This document shows positions 6,054-13,058 of a stretch of 14,249 bases of DNA, one piece after another. Position 1 is the first letter of the stretch, and each line of letters starts with the position of its first letter. Location: the NCBI GenBank assembly GCA_003663225.1, contig QMZP01000006.1, positions 1-14,249 of the forward strand, read 5' to 3'. Under the pieces are notes generated by a model. The model ran no database searches, was not told the DNA's origin, and worked only from the letters and a program-made list of their open reading frames with translations. Source of the stretch: Candidatus Aenigmatarchaeota archaeon. Its GTDB lineage: Archaea > Aenigmatarchaeota > Aenigmatarchaeia > QMZP01. Made by a program: the position numbers and the translations under genes.

Positions 6054-8756
6054 TCACTGCTCGAACTTCTCTATCTCCACGAATCCCTCGCCCGTGAGGG
6101 TCTTCTTCACTGTCCCAGTGAGTGTGCCCTTGCCCTTATACTTGCCGCTGGTCTTGCTGACAGCGACTATGTTGCTGGTCTCGTCCGTGAACATGTACCA
6201 GAAGTCGCCTGTCTCCATTATCTGGTTCACGAACTTCACCTCGCCGTTCATGGTTACCCGCTTGCCTATGAAGTCGTCGAGGTTTCTCACGACACCGTCC
6301 ACGCTCACTATCTCAAGCCCTTTCTTCCGGTCAGGCCTGGCATGCTGCGCCGGCTTCTGTGCTGCCTGAGGCTGGGGTTGAGCGGATCGCTGCGGTTCCG
6401 GCTTCTCCCTCTTTATCCTGGACTTTATCCTGTTGATTATAGCCTTCACATCAGGCATCCTGGGCTTGGACATCCCGGGCTTCTCCTTCTTCTCAGGATA
6501 GCCTGACACGCTCTGTATTATATACGCGGCCTCCCTGAGGGCAGAGTCGGCGTTCTCCTTCTTGACCTTCTCGCCGCCGTAATGCATCTCGTTCAGTTTC
6601 TTGAAGAACATCGTCCCCATCGTCTTGGTTTTGGTGTCCTTCGTGTGCTTCTCGAACTCGCCCCTGAGCTCATCTATGGTGAACTGGTACTTCATGCCGA
6701 GCAGCTCGGAGAAGAACTTCCTGAGCACCTCGGACAGGTCGGTTATTATCTTTTCAGGCGCGTTGCCCGATGCCTTTATCTCCCCTATCTTCTCTATGGC
6801 CGCCTTGCCAAGGAGCTGCTCCTTCGTAAGGTTGCTCTTGTCGCGCTTGGCCGTTGCGCCTATAGCCCTGACCCTGCCAAGACGCTCCTTTATGTTCTTC
6901 CTCTGTAGCCAAAGTATGGCTGCGACCGTCGCTATCAGGGCGAGTATTATTATGTAGAGCAATATCACCACCGGCTGCACTGGCGGGCATTTGTCGACGA
7001 CCTTCCACCCCTCGGGTATCTCGCACGGTCCGGGGAAGGCCCTGCACTCACCAGTCTCTATATTTATTGCCCTCGTGACTACTTGAATGCATTTCTCAGG
7101 GCATGGAGGGCATGGCCCGCCGCAGTCAACCGCATCCTCCCCCTGGTTCCGTATGCCGTCGTCGCAGGTCGGGCATGGGTCGCACGGCCCGCCGCAATCC
7201 ACCATTATCTCACACTTGCCGTCATGGCAGTTCTTTATGCCGTCAAAGCAGCTGGGATATGGGGTATAGATGCATGTCCTGTTCTCGTCAGGCTTGAAGA
7301 ACTCCGTGCCGCAGTAGCTGAGGTCGATGCATGTCCTGGTCTGTATGCCGTTTTGCGAGCATACCGACCACTCTGTGCATCTCCAGTTCTCGAAACAAAG
7401 CACGGTCGGCGGGCTGGCGCCGCCTCCGCCCCCTCCGCCGCCATCGTCCGGCGGCGGTTTGGGCTTGGCAAGGACTGTCAGCACCCATGTATGGGTGTCA
7501 TTAAGCAGCCCGTCAGTGGCTATGGCCTTCACCGTGTGTATGCCCTTGTAAGGGGCGGTATTTATGGTGACATTGTCATACATCTCGTTAGAGAGCGTCA
7601 CGTTGTCTACCATCCAGCTGAAGGACGGGGAGGTCCCGTCCGGGTCAGTGGCGTTCACCTTGAACCAGGCGATCTCTCCCCAGTAATACCATATGCTCGT
7701 GGTTTTGTTGCCGGTCTCCTTGGCGCGCGTTGACTCGGCCTCGTTCGGGTACCAGTAGGTTATGTTCGGCGGGTGGTTGGTATGGACTACCGTGAAGGAA
7801 ACCACTTCGGATACCCAGTGGAAGCCGTCAGTCACGGATATGTTTATGGTGTAGTTGCCCACATGGGTTGAGTTGGGGGTGAAGCTTATCTCGCCTGTGC
7901 TGGAGTTTATGTCGAATATGGTGGAGTTGTCGTGGAATGTGAGGGTGTCATTCTCCTCATCAGTCGCGTTGACCAGAAGGTAGTAGGGTTCGTCTTCTAT
8001 CGCCGTCTGGGCGCCTATGTGCTCCAGTATCGGCGCGTCGTTGACAGGGTATATGTCGAAATGCACGACCTGCCAGTCCACATATTCCAGGTCGAACACG
8101 TAGATCAGTATGGAATAGTTGCCGACCTCGTCGAACAGCGGGATGAACGATATCAGGCCTGTCTCGGGGTCTATCTCGAACAGCGTGCTGTTGTCGCCGA
8201 ACGTCAGCTTGTCCCCGTACGGCGTGAAAAGGTCCGGGTCAGTGGCGTTCACATCATACTGGAATATCTGGTCCTCGTACAGGGTCTGGTTGGGGATGAA
8301 GAATAGTATCGGGGCATCATTGACGTTTATCACAGTGAAATTTATGGTTTCAGAGTCGCCGGAGCCGCATGTGCTCTCGTTGGACCATATAAGGACCCAG
8401 TGCTCGCCCACCATGTCGTTCGTTGCGGTGAAGTTTATTACCCCCGTGGTCCTGTTGATATTGAAGAACGTGGCATTGTCGTAATAGTAGACTGTCTCTG
8501 TGTCATGGTCGGCAATGTCGTTGACCGTGTAGTCGAAGCGCTGGTTCTGTGTGACGTTCTTGTCTCCTATGGCCAGCTGGGGCGTCCTTGAGACGCATAT
8601 GCCAACATTCCCCTTCTCTGACACCCTGGCAGTCTCAGGTCCCATGCCGCCCGTTATATGGGCAATCTTCTCAAGGGCCGCCATGGTGCCCACAGTGGAT
8701 ATTAGCATCGCGCACACAAGAAGCAGCGCAAGAAGGTTGTTGCTAATTCTGTCCAT
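6054..8756 (-). CDS. 900-aa membrane protein: Ig-like repeats, Cys-rich modules, TM, cytoplasmic helical and OB-fold-like domains
   Basis: The complete ORF starts at ATG 8756. Order of parts: N-terminal hydrophobic segment (7-27); four Ig/cadherin-like modules (about 60-430) with NDAPIL boundaries and TGxISF strands; a DD-Gly8 linker (437-446); a Cys-rich stretch (454-590) holding a thrombospondin-like CTEWSVC motif and two CxDGxxN...VDCGGPCxPC modules (503-528 and 530-552); one TM (about 594-617) followed by basic residues; a helical domain (about 645-755) with LRKFFSELLG and FTIDEL; a Pro/Gln/Lys-rich linker; and a C-terminal beta-rich segment (about 813-900, GKRVTMNGEV...GTLTGTVK...EIEKFE) that looks like an OB fold. 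About two dozen sequons lie before the TM and only one after it, supporting outside-to-inside topology. The gene converges on the vWA gene with one base between stops. The plan recalls BatD-like partners of MoxR/vWA systems. That relation is inferred. Confidence 0.93.
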   Translation of the reverse strand: MDRISNNLLALLLVCAMLISTVGTMAALEKIAHITGGMGPETARVSEKGNVGICVSRTPQLAIGDKNVTQNQRFDYTVNDIADHDTETVYYYDNATFFNINRTTGVINFTATNDMVGEHWVLIWSNESTCGSGDSETINFTVINVNDAPILFFIPNQTLYEDQIFQYDVNATDPDLFTPYGDKLTFGDNSTLFEIDPETGLISFIPLFDEVGNYSILIYVFDLEYVDWQVVHFDIYPVNDAPILEHIGAQTAIEDEPYYLLVNATDEENDTLTFHDNSTIFDINSSTGEISFTPNSTHVGNYTINISVTDGFHWVSEVVSFTVVHTNHPPNITYWYPNEAESTRAKETGNKTTSIWYYWGEIAWFKVNATDPDGTSPSFSWMVDNVTLSNEMYDNVTINTAPYKGIHTVKAIATDGLLNDTHTWVLTVLAKPKPPPDDGGGGGGGGASPPTVLCFENWRCTEWSVCSQNGIQTRTCIDLSYCGTEFFKPDENRTCIYTPYPSCFDGIKNCHDGKCEIMVDCGGPCDPCPTCDDGIRNQGEDAVDCGGPCPPCPEKCIQVVTRAINIETGECRAFPGPCEIPEGWKVVDKCPPVQPVVILLYIIILALIATVAAILWLQRKNIKERLGRVRAIGATAKRDKSNLTKEQLLGKAAIEKIGEIKASGNAPEKIITDLSEVLRKFFSELLGMKYQFTIDELRGEFEKHTKDTKTKTMGTMFFKKLNEMHYGGEKVKKENADSALREAAYIIQSVSGYPEKKEKPGMSKPRMPDVKAIINRIKSRIKREKPEPQRSAQPQPQAAQKPAQHARPDRKKGLEIVSVDGVVRNLDDFIGKRVTMNGEVKFVNQIMETGDFWYMFTDETSNIVAVSKTSGKYKGKGTLTGTVKKTLTGEGFVEIEKFEQ
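7419..7442 (-). repeat. Poly-glycine linker coding tract
   Basis: Eight consecutive Gly codons (residues 439-446) form a low-complexity GCC/TCC-rich tract on the plus strand. In the protein it links the last Ig-like module to the Cys-rich region and probably acts as a flexible hinge. Confidence 0.8.
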
Positions 8757-8780
8757 ATATATTATTTATGTGTGGCATTG

Positions 8781-8789
8781 TTTTATATC
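8781..8789 (-). promoter_or_regulatory. TATA box for the 900-aa protein gene, leaderless
   Basis: On the minus strand GGATATAAAAC is centred about 28 bases before ATG 8756, the normal TATA-to-start distance. Transcription would begin at or very near the ATG, giving a leaderless mRNA. No Shine-Dalgarno site is seen, which agrees. The gap to the upstream gene is 56 bases. Confidence 0.6.
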
Positions 8790-8812
8790 CCTTGAAACCG
8801 GGGTTGGCAGGC

Positions 8813-9229
8813 TCAGGCTCTCCTGAATATGAGCCTCAGCATGCCAGTATACCGGGTTATGTACTCCACATCAGTCGGGGCATACGCCACGAGCTCTATG
8901 TGCTTGGGCTCGTCAGGCGAAACAAAGAAGTTGTTCTCTGATATTGTGACCACGCTCGATATGTTGCCTACAGCGAACGCTGTGACCATGCTATTCGCCT
9001 CTGCCTCGACCTTTATCTTCCTCTTGGAGAGGCTTCCCTTGGGAACGCTGCCGAAGTGTATGGCATCTGTATCAGTGTTGAACGCGCCTATGTTCTCGAC
9101 AGAGAAGCTCATCGGTATCTCCACCACCGCCGTTATGTTGTAGTCCCATATCATTATGGACCCTATCACACCTATGGACGCGGATACCACAAGGGTCGCT
9201 ATGATCAATATTATGCTCTTAGTCTTCAT
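8813..9229 (-). CDS. Small single-TM protein with an extracellular beta-sandwich domain
   Basis: This 138-aa protein starts at ATG 9229 with GGAGG at 9236-9240, 6 bases upstream. An N-terminal TM or uncleaved signal (about residues 5-29) is followed by a domain of about 100 residues with alternating beta-strand patterns: HFGSVPKGSLSKRKIKV, a central strand pair, and a final YTGMLRLIFRR. The F-G-x-x-P-x-G and Y-x-G-x-L strand pattern resembles Ig-like ASPM/SPD2/Hydin or COG1470-type folds, but I do not recognise a named family. The start overlaps the end of the upstream IGITP protein gene by 11 bases, so the two are almost certainly co-transcribed and translationally coupled. A role as partner of that protein at the outer membrane face is inferred. 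Confidence 0.85.
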   Translation of the reverse strand: MKTKSIILIIATLVVSASIGVIGSIMIWDYNITAVVEIPMSFSVENIGAFNTDTDAIHFGSVPKGSLSKRKIKVEAEANSMVTAFAVGNISSVVTISENNFFVSPDEPKHIELVAYAPTDVEYITRYTGMLRLIFRRA

Positions 9230-10391
9230 CGTCTTCCTCCTTCCTTCTCGTGTGTATCGCCTGGTATGCCACCAGCGCTATGAGTGCTATTATGACTACA
9301 TGCGTCATGGATAGCTGGAAAGCGTTGAGTATCTTGAATTCCGTGGTCGCTGTGCTGTTGGTGTCTCTGTACTCAAGCAGCAGCCTGGCCACGTAATCCC
9401 CGGGCTCCTTGCCTGTGGTGTCCCAGTACAGGTCCTTCATGTGATATTCCTTCCACTTGCCTATCCTTATCGTCGGCCCCTGGGCGGTGTCAACGAGCGT
9501 GCCGTCCGGCTTCTCTATGTATACGGTGGGGTAGACCTCAGGTATCTCTGAGTTCCACGTGGACTGCAGCAAGGCATCGAACCTGGCAGTTGTTCCCTGT
9601 ATGGTATCATTGACGTCGAACCTCTTGATATCTATGTTAAGCTCTCCCACCGTAAAAGTGCACATTGTACTGGTGACGTTGCCGTCATAATTTATGGTTG
9701 CCACGGCCCGATAGAAGCCGGCGTCCTGGCCGGTTGTGTCCCATCTGGAGCTGAAATGGGCCGTCTCCTTGGGCCGCAGGTACACGCTGCCCTCGTCCAG
9801 GCCTTTCTTGTCGAGCAGCTTGTCCATGGGAGAGAACACCTCGACATGCCCGTTCACGTCAACGAGGTCGATGCTGCCCCTGTTGAACACGTCTATGTCG
9901 AATACCGTATCCTCGCCCACTGGCGGGTCGTTGCACCGCATCTTGAGCTCAAGATACTTGGAAGGGTAAGGGACCCGCATGGATATCACGCTCTGGACAC
10001 CCACTGTAGCGAATATGGCATCAATGCCCTCGGGCGGCTTCTCAGCGAACCCTATCTTCATGGTGTACTTGCCCGGGTCGAGGCTCTCAGGCATGTCAAG
10101 GGTAGCCCATATGCCTATGGCAGTCCTTGCCGGCAGATAATACGTCCTGTTGGGCAGTATTATATAGTCCTGGAGGTCCCCTGTGGTTATCGGCCTGACC
10201 ACCATGTCCTTCTCGAGGTCGCCTATCATGACGAACGAGAAGTTCCTGTGAAGCCCGGGCTCGAAGTATATCTCCCTGTAGGCCGGCGTTATGCCTATGG
10301 CTGAGACAGTTGGCACGAACGCCAAAGCAAGCAAAAGGCACAAAACAAACCCCTTAAGCACAGCAAACCCCCGCTTTATTATTCTGTCCAA
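9219..10391 (-). CDS. IGITP-type secreted membrane protein, NEW3/CARDB-like, paralogue of 11840-13057
   Basis: This protein of 380-390 aa has a signal peptide ending in PTVSA before the mature start IGITP, several Ig-like beta-sandwich segments of the NEW3/CARDB kind (F.PGL, LDPGKY, RVPYPSKY, YWDTTGKEPGDY) and a C-terminal TM with a charged tail (RRKEEDDED). It matches the 405-aa protein along its whole length, including the mature N-terminus, the RVPYPxKY motif, the GxYxAVxTxxYDG strand and the YWDT...GDYxAR strand. The start is uncertain. TTG 10391 is the longest choice, but it lies only a few bases after a TATA-like TTTTTATAAG. GTG 10361 has GGGGG 6 bases upstream and fits the expected transcription start better, leaving 380 aa. 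It is coupled to the 138-aa gene downstream. Confidence 0.88.
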   Translation of the reverse strand: MDRIIKRGFAVLKGFVLCLLLALAFVPTVSAIGITPAYREIYFEPGLHRNFSFVMIGDLEKDMVVRPITTGDLQDYIILPNRTYYLPARTAIGIWATLDMPESLDPGKYTMKIGFAEKPPEGIDAIFATVGVQSVISMRVPYPSKYLELKMRCNDPPVGEDTVFDIDVFNRGSIDLVDVNGHVEVFSPMDKLLDKKGLDEGSVYLRPKETAHFSSRWDTTGQDAGFYRAVATINYDGNVTSTMCTFTVGELNIDIKRFDVNDTIQGTTARFDALLQSTWNSEIPEVYPTVYIEKPDGTLVDTAQGPTIRIGKWKEYHMKDLYWDTTGKEPGDYVARLLLEYRDTNSTATTEFKILNAFQLSMTHVVIIALIALVAYQAIHTRRKEEDDED

Positions 10392-10392
10392 A

Positions 10393-10420
10393 GCTTATAA
10401 AAAGGAGGCCATGCATGGCC
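10393..10420 (-). terminator. Palindrome plus T-run, with an overlapping TATA-like promoter
   Basis: Just after the stop of the 205-aa gene the perfect palindrome GGCCATGCATGGCC (10407-10420) is followed on the minus strand by CTCC and TTTTT. This looks like an intrinsic terminator, and archaeal termination also uses T-runs. The same T-run continues as TTTTTATAAG, a TATA-like box for the next gene, so the end of one unit and the start of the next appear to overlap. Confidence 0.5.
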
Positions 10421-10421
10421 A

Positions 10422-11039
10422 TCACAGGTGGCAGAACGCGTCCGCGCACGCGGGCACGCCAACGAACTCTATCCACGTTATCTTGTCACCAGTAGGCTCG
10501 TTCGGCGGTACGGTTGCATTTATCTCTATCTCGAGCTCATTGTTACCGCTCTGGAAGCTCATGTTCCATATGGCCAAGGTGGCTGACGTCGGGACGTTGG
10601 TAAACGAGGTCGTCGATGCCGGCGACCCTCCGTCGGCGTCGCATGTGGATGAGTTGTCGCCGCATTTGTACTGGAATTTTTCAGTCGGCAGGGATACCTG
10701 CTCGAAGAGCGTCTGGTTAGCGTAAAGCGTGACGTTAAGGTTGGTGGAGCCGTCGTTTCTGAGCGCGAACGGCCTCGGATGGTTGTCCTCTGTATCATTC
10801 ATGAACTCAAGACCGGATGAAGGGGGGTTAAGGAAGAATACGACTTCCTGCCGCGTTAGCACGAGGGCTACTGTCTGGTTTACACTGACATTGACCATGC
10901 CCCAGACCTGGCCTGTTATCCCCTCTCCGGGAGAGAACACGTACTGGTCCAGTATGTCCATCGTGGTCATGGTCCCTGCAACAGAGACTACTATGGCGGC
11001 CACGACCAATACTGCAACCAAACTGTTTGATATCTCCAT
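10422..11039 (-). CDS. NDG-domain surface protein with pilin-like N-terminus (205 aa)
   Basis: I chose ATG 11039 because AGGG (11047-11050) lies 7 bases upstream; an in-frame TTG at 11042 is the alternative. The N-terminus MEISNSLVAVLVVAAIVVSV is one hydrophobic helix ending in AGTM, closely like the 84-aa protein and the 900-aa protein. A G-x-V-x-V-x-V-N strand follows, then a domain with PRPFALRNDGSTNLNV, a YKCGDNSSTCD Cys pair, several strands and NATVPPNEPTGD near the end. The same domain occurs in the right-edge gene. It vaguely recalls TasA/camelysin-like domains (extended strand, then N-x-G, then alternating strands), but I cannot place it in a family. It follows the 84-aa gene with 4 bases between stop and start, so the two probably share one mRNA. 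A fibre or matrix subunit role is inferred. Confidence 0.85.
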   Translation of the reverse strand: MEISNSLVAVLVVAAIVVSVAGTMTTMDILDQYVFSPGEGITGQVWGMVNVSVNQTVALVLTRQEVVFFLNPPSSGLEFMNDTEDNHPRPFALRNDGSTNLNVTLYANQTLFEQVSLPTEKFQYKCGDNSSTCDADGGSPASTTSFTNVPTSATLAIWNMSFQSGNNELEIEINATVPPNEPTGDKITWIEFVGVPACADAFCHL

Positions 11040-11043
11040 CAAA

Positions 11044-11298
11044 TTACCCTGAGTTGTTTTCTGAGCCCGCTGTCACGGCGCCCGCAAGCTCGCTGGCAGG
11101 CTGGCCGGTGTCATTCACGTACACGCTCACCTTCCCGTATTCCTGGGCGGGCTTGAAGTTGGCGGAGCCTGCGGCCGGTATCTCCATTCCGCCGAAGTTC
11201 TTTATCGTCGTATCCATGACTATCCATGTGCCGACAGCGGAAACTATTATCACGGCGATTGCGAGCACGGCTACGATGCTTTTAGAAACTTCCCCCAT
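11044..11298 (-). CDS. Small pilin-like single-TM protein (84 aa)
   Basis: The complete ORF starts at ATG 11298. The N-terminal helix SKSIVAVLAIAVIIVSAVGT is followed by a short extracellular part with GKVSVYVNDTG and ends in a Ser/Asn/Gly-rich tail with one sequon. The helix and the G-x-V-x-V-x-V-N strand match the start of the 205-aa protein downstream, so this looks like a short relative that stops where the larger protein continues with the NDG domain. It has its own promoter and is probably transcribed with the 205-aa gene. A pilin or anchor role is possible, but no clear prepilin peptidase site is visible. Small size limits certainty, though the shared N-terminus supports it as a real gene. 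Confidence 0.78.
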   Translation of the reverse strand: MGEVSKSIVAVLAIAVIIVSAVGTWIVMDTTIKNFGGMEIPAAGSANFKPAQEYGKVSVYVNDTGQPASELAGAVTAGSENNSG

Positions 11299-11326
11299 TT
11301 TCCCACAGTATATTATTAAACGAGAA

Positions 11327-11340
11327 AAATATATAAACGT
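11327..11340 (-). promoter_or_regulatory. TATA box for the 84-aa/205-aa operon
   Basis: On the minus strand TTTATATATTTTTC lies about 30-40 bases before ATG 11298, predicting a leader of roughly 10 bases. It is preceded by the 10-base palindrome TAAACGTTTA (11334-11343), which overlaps the upstream edge of the TATA box and could be a regulator site. The T-rich stretch may also end the upstream transcript. Confidence 0.55.
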
Positions 11341-11356
11341 TTAGCTGGTCTCTTTT

Positions 11357-11806
11357 TCAGGGATTTACGGAAACAGGTCGCTGTATGCTTGTTATCACAG
11401 AACTGCCATAAACGACCTCTGTCCTGAGAACGTAATCCCCGGCGGGCAGGCGCGTCCTTATCCCGAGGTCCGAGATGTCCACGGTGTAGTTATGGGTCCC
11501 GGTGTATCCCTCACCATAATATTTTATTGATGGCAGTTTGCCGTCCCTTCTCTCGGAGGGCTCCCCCGACAGGTTTATGAACTCTTCGATGGGCATGGAC
11601 TTGCTGCTGTCGTTCAGTGTCACTATGATAACAGAGCCTGCCGGTATCACTTTATCCGGGGACGTGGATATGCGTATCTTCGCGGTGACCTCACCCACGC
11701 CTGTCGGCGCTGTCACCATGCCTGTTATACCCGGCCCTGCCAGGAAGAACGCCGCAGCTATCAGAGTTATCGCCGGCAATATGAACGGGAAGTGCCTTTC
11801 GTGCAT
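11357..11806 (-). CDS. Secreted or membrane-anchored beta-rich protein (149 aa), family unknown
   Basis: The start at ATG 11806 is supported by AAGGTGA (11811-11817), 4 bases upstream. A hydrophobic N-terminal segment (about residues 8-30, ending GPGITGM) is followed by a beta-rich domain: TAKIRISTSPDKVIPAGSV, a Ser/Glu-rich turn, NYTVDISDLGI, and PAGDYVLRTEVVY near the end. The GDYxLRTxVxY strand is like the last strands of the IGITP proteins (GDYxAR), so this is probably another Ig-like accessory domain. I do not recognise a named family. It follows the 405-aa gene after 33 bases and is the last gene of that unit, since a promoter follows at 11327-11340. Confidence 0.82.
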   Translation of the reverse strand: MHERHFPFILPAITLIAAAFFLAGPGITGMVTAPTGVGEVTAKIRISTSPDKVIPAGSVIIVTLNDSSKSMPIEEFINLSGEPSERRDGKLPSIKYYGEGYTGTHNYTVDISDLGIRTRLPAGDYVLRTEVVYGSSVITSIQRPVSVNP

Positions 11807-11825
11807 GCTTTCACCTTATTGGAGA

Positions 11826-11847
11826 AGCGCTATAAATCATTAGCGCT
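11826..11847 (-). repeat. Inverted repeat at the end of the 405-aa gene
   Basis: AGCGCT occurs at 11826-11831 and 11842-11847 and can pair as a 6-base stem with a 10-base AT-rich loop that contains most of the stop codon. No strong T-run follows, so it may be a weak terminator, an mRNA processing or stability element, or chance. Confidence 0.35.
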
Positions 11848-13057
11848 GCTCGCTCCTCCTCCTGAAGTAGAAGAACCACCCGGCGTTTATGCCTATCAGG
11901 GCGACCACTAGCAGCATTATCATGTTGCTCGTGCCCCCTGCACCTGTGGTCTCGACCGTCACAGCACCGGCGCCAAGGCCCATTATGTCCACGCGTATGT
12001 CGCTTACCTCGACATGCGTCTTCAGGTCCTTCTCCGTGGTCCTGCCGGAGTAATGCAGTATGAACCTGGCGTCATAGTCTCCGACCTTGACCCCCTCGGT
12101 GTCCCAGTAAGCATATATCTCCTTCCTCTCCAGTGCACCGACATCAGTCGAAGCCGTCTTCACATCAGCCACCGACTGGCCGTTGTCGTCCTCGATTATG
12201 AGGTTGCCGTATACGCCCGTTATCTTGTCGTTCCACTTGTTCTCTATGTTTATGTTGAACTTGGCAACGCCGCCCAGCCTGAAGTCCTTGACATCTATGC
12301 TGAGCACGTCTATGTACAGGTTGCCCACTGCGAAGTTCTTCTCTGCCGTGGTCACCTTGCCGTCATACCGGAGTGTCACCACGGCGTGGTACACGCCGGG
12401 ATTGGTCTGGCCCGTCCATGTCAGCTTGAACTCCTTCATGCTCTTGGCCCCTATGCCGCTTTCGCCGCTCTCCAGCGTGGCTATCTTCTCGTTGGTCGGG
12501 CCCAGTATGTCCAGGGTGGCCTTTGCATTGGATATGTCTTCTGTACCAAGGTTCCTGGCCTTGACGAAGAAGTTGACCGGCTCGCCTGCCTGGGCTTCTG
12601 AGACAGCAAGGTCCAAGGTGGCATATTTGCCCGGATACGGGACCCTCACCAAGAGCTGGGTGACCACAGCAGTGGTCGCGCCTACGAAGGCGCCACCGCC
12701 TTCCTTCTCTTTCGGCAGTTCCATGGCCACTATGTCAACCTGGTGCGTTCCGGGCTTCTCGACGCTTTGGGGAAGCCTCACGCTATACTTGCTGCCCTTG
12801 GAGTCATCATCTGACGAGAATGTCATTATAGTGTCATACAAGGCCACCCAGTCACTGTATGGCCCTTCTTTCACATACACAACAACATCCATGTCCTTGT
12901 GCTCGTTGTTTATTATGGTAAAAGGCACTTCCTTCTCAAGCCCGGGCTTGAAGTCTATTGTAGTGCCGCCCGGTGTTATGCCTATGGCCAGCGCGCTGCC
13001 CGACGCCACGGATAGCGATATTGCCATGGCTGCCAGTATCACCAGCATCCTGCACAT
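11840..13057 (-). CDS. IGITP-type secreted membrane protein, NEW3/CARDB-like (405 aa)
   Basis: The protein has a signal peptide with likely cleavage after SALA (about residue 24), exposing the mature start IGITP as in its paralogue. Successive Ig-like beta-sandwich segments follow (DFKPGLEKEVPF, KPGTHQVDIV, RVPYPGKY, NPGVYHAVVTLRYDG, YWDTEGVKVGDYDAR), then a Gly/Thr-rich linker and a C-terminal TM with tail RRRSEQR. This is a type I membrane protein with most of its mass outside. I chose ATG 13057 because AGGCAGG lies 6 bases upstream and it starts just after the stop of the 163-aa gene. In-frame ATGs at 13081, 13087 and 13090 would overlap that gene and add up to 11 residues. It is coupled to the FN3-like gene upstream. 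A scaffold or assembly role at the surface is inferred. Confidence 0.9.
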   Translation of the reverse strand: MCRMLVILAAMAISLSVASGSALAIGITPGGTTIDFKPGLEKEVPFTIINNEHKDMDVVVYVKEGPYSDWVALYDTIMTFSSDDDSKGSKYSVRLPQSVEKPGTHQVDIVAMELPKEKEGGGAFVGATTAVVTQLLVRVPYPGKYATLDLAVSEAQAGEPVNFFVKARNLGTEDISNAKATLDILGPTNEKIATLESGESGIGAKSMKEFKLTWTGQTNPGVYHAVVTLRYDGKVTTAEKNFAVGNLYIDVLSIDVKDFRLGGVAKFNINIENKWNDKITGVYGNLIIEDDNGQSVADVKTASTDVGALERKEIYAYWDTEGVKVGDYDARFILHYSGRTTEKDLKTHVEVSDIRVDIMGLGAGAVTVETTGAGGTSNMIMLLVVALIGINAGWFFYFRRRSEQR

Positions 13058-13058
13058 A

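Noticed and set aside
7405..7450. GCC/TCC-rich tract as a microsatellite or phase-variable element
   Set aside because: Codons vary between GGC and GGA/GGG, it encodes a plausible Gly linker, and a change of unit number would stay in frame, so there is no sign of phase switching.
8785..8815. Hairpin AACCGGGGTT after the 138-aa gene as a terminator
   Set aside because: The stem is only 4 bases with almost no loop and no T-run follows in the right place.
10975..11298. Classical archaellin or type IV pilin identity for the pilin-like N-termini
   Set aside because: No clear prepilin peptidase cleavage site and no archaellin or Pilin_N motif could be seen; only the general hydrophobic pattern fits.
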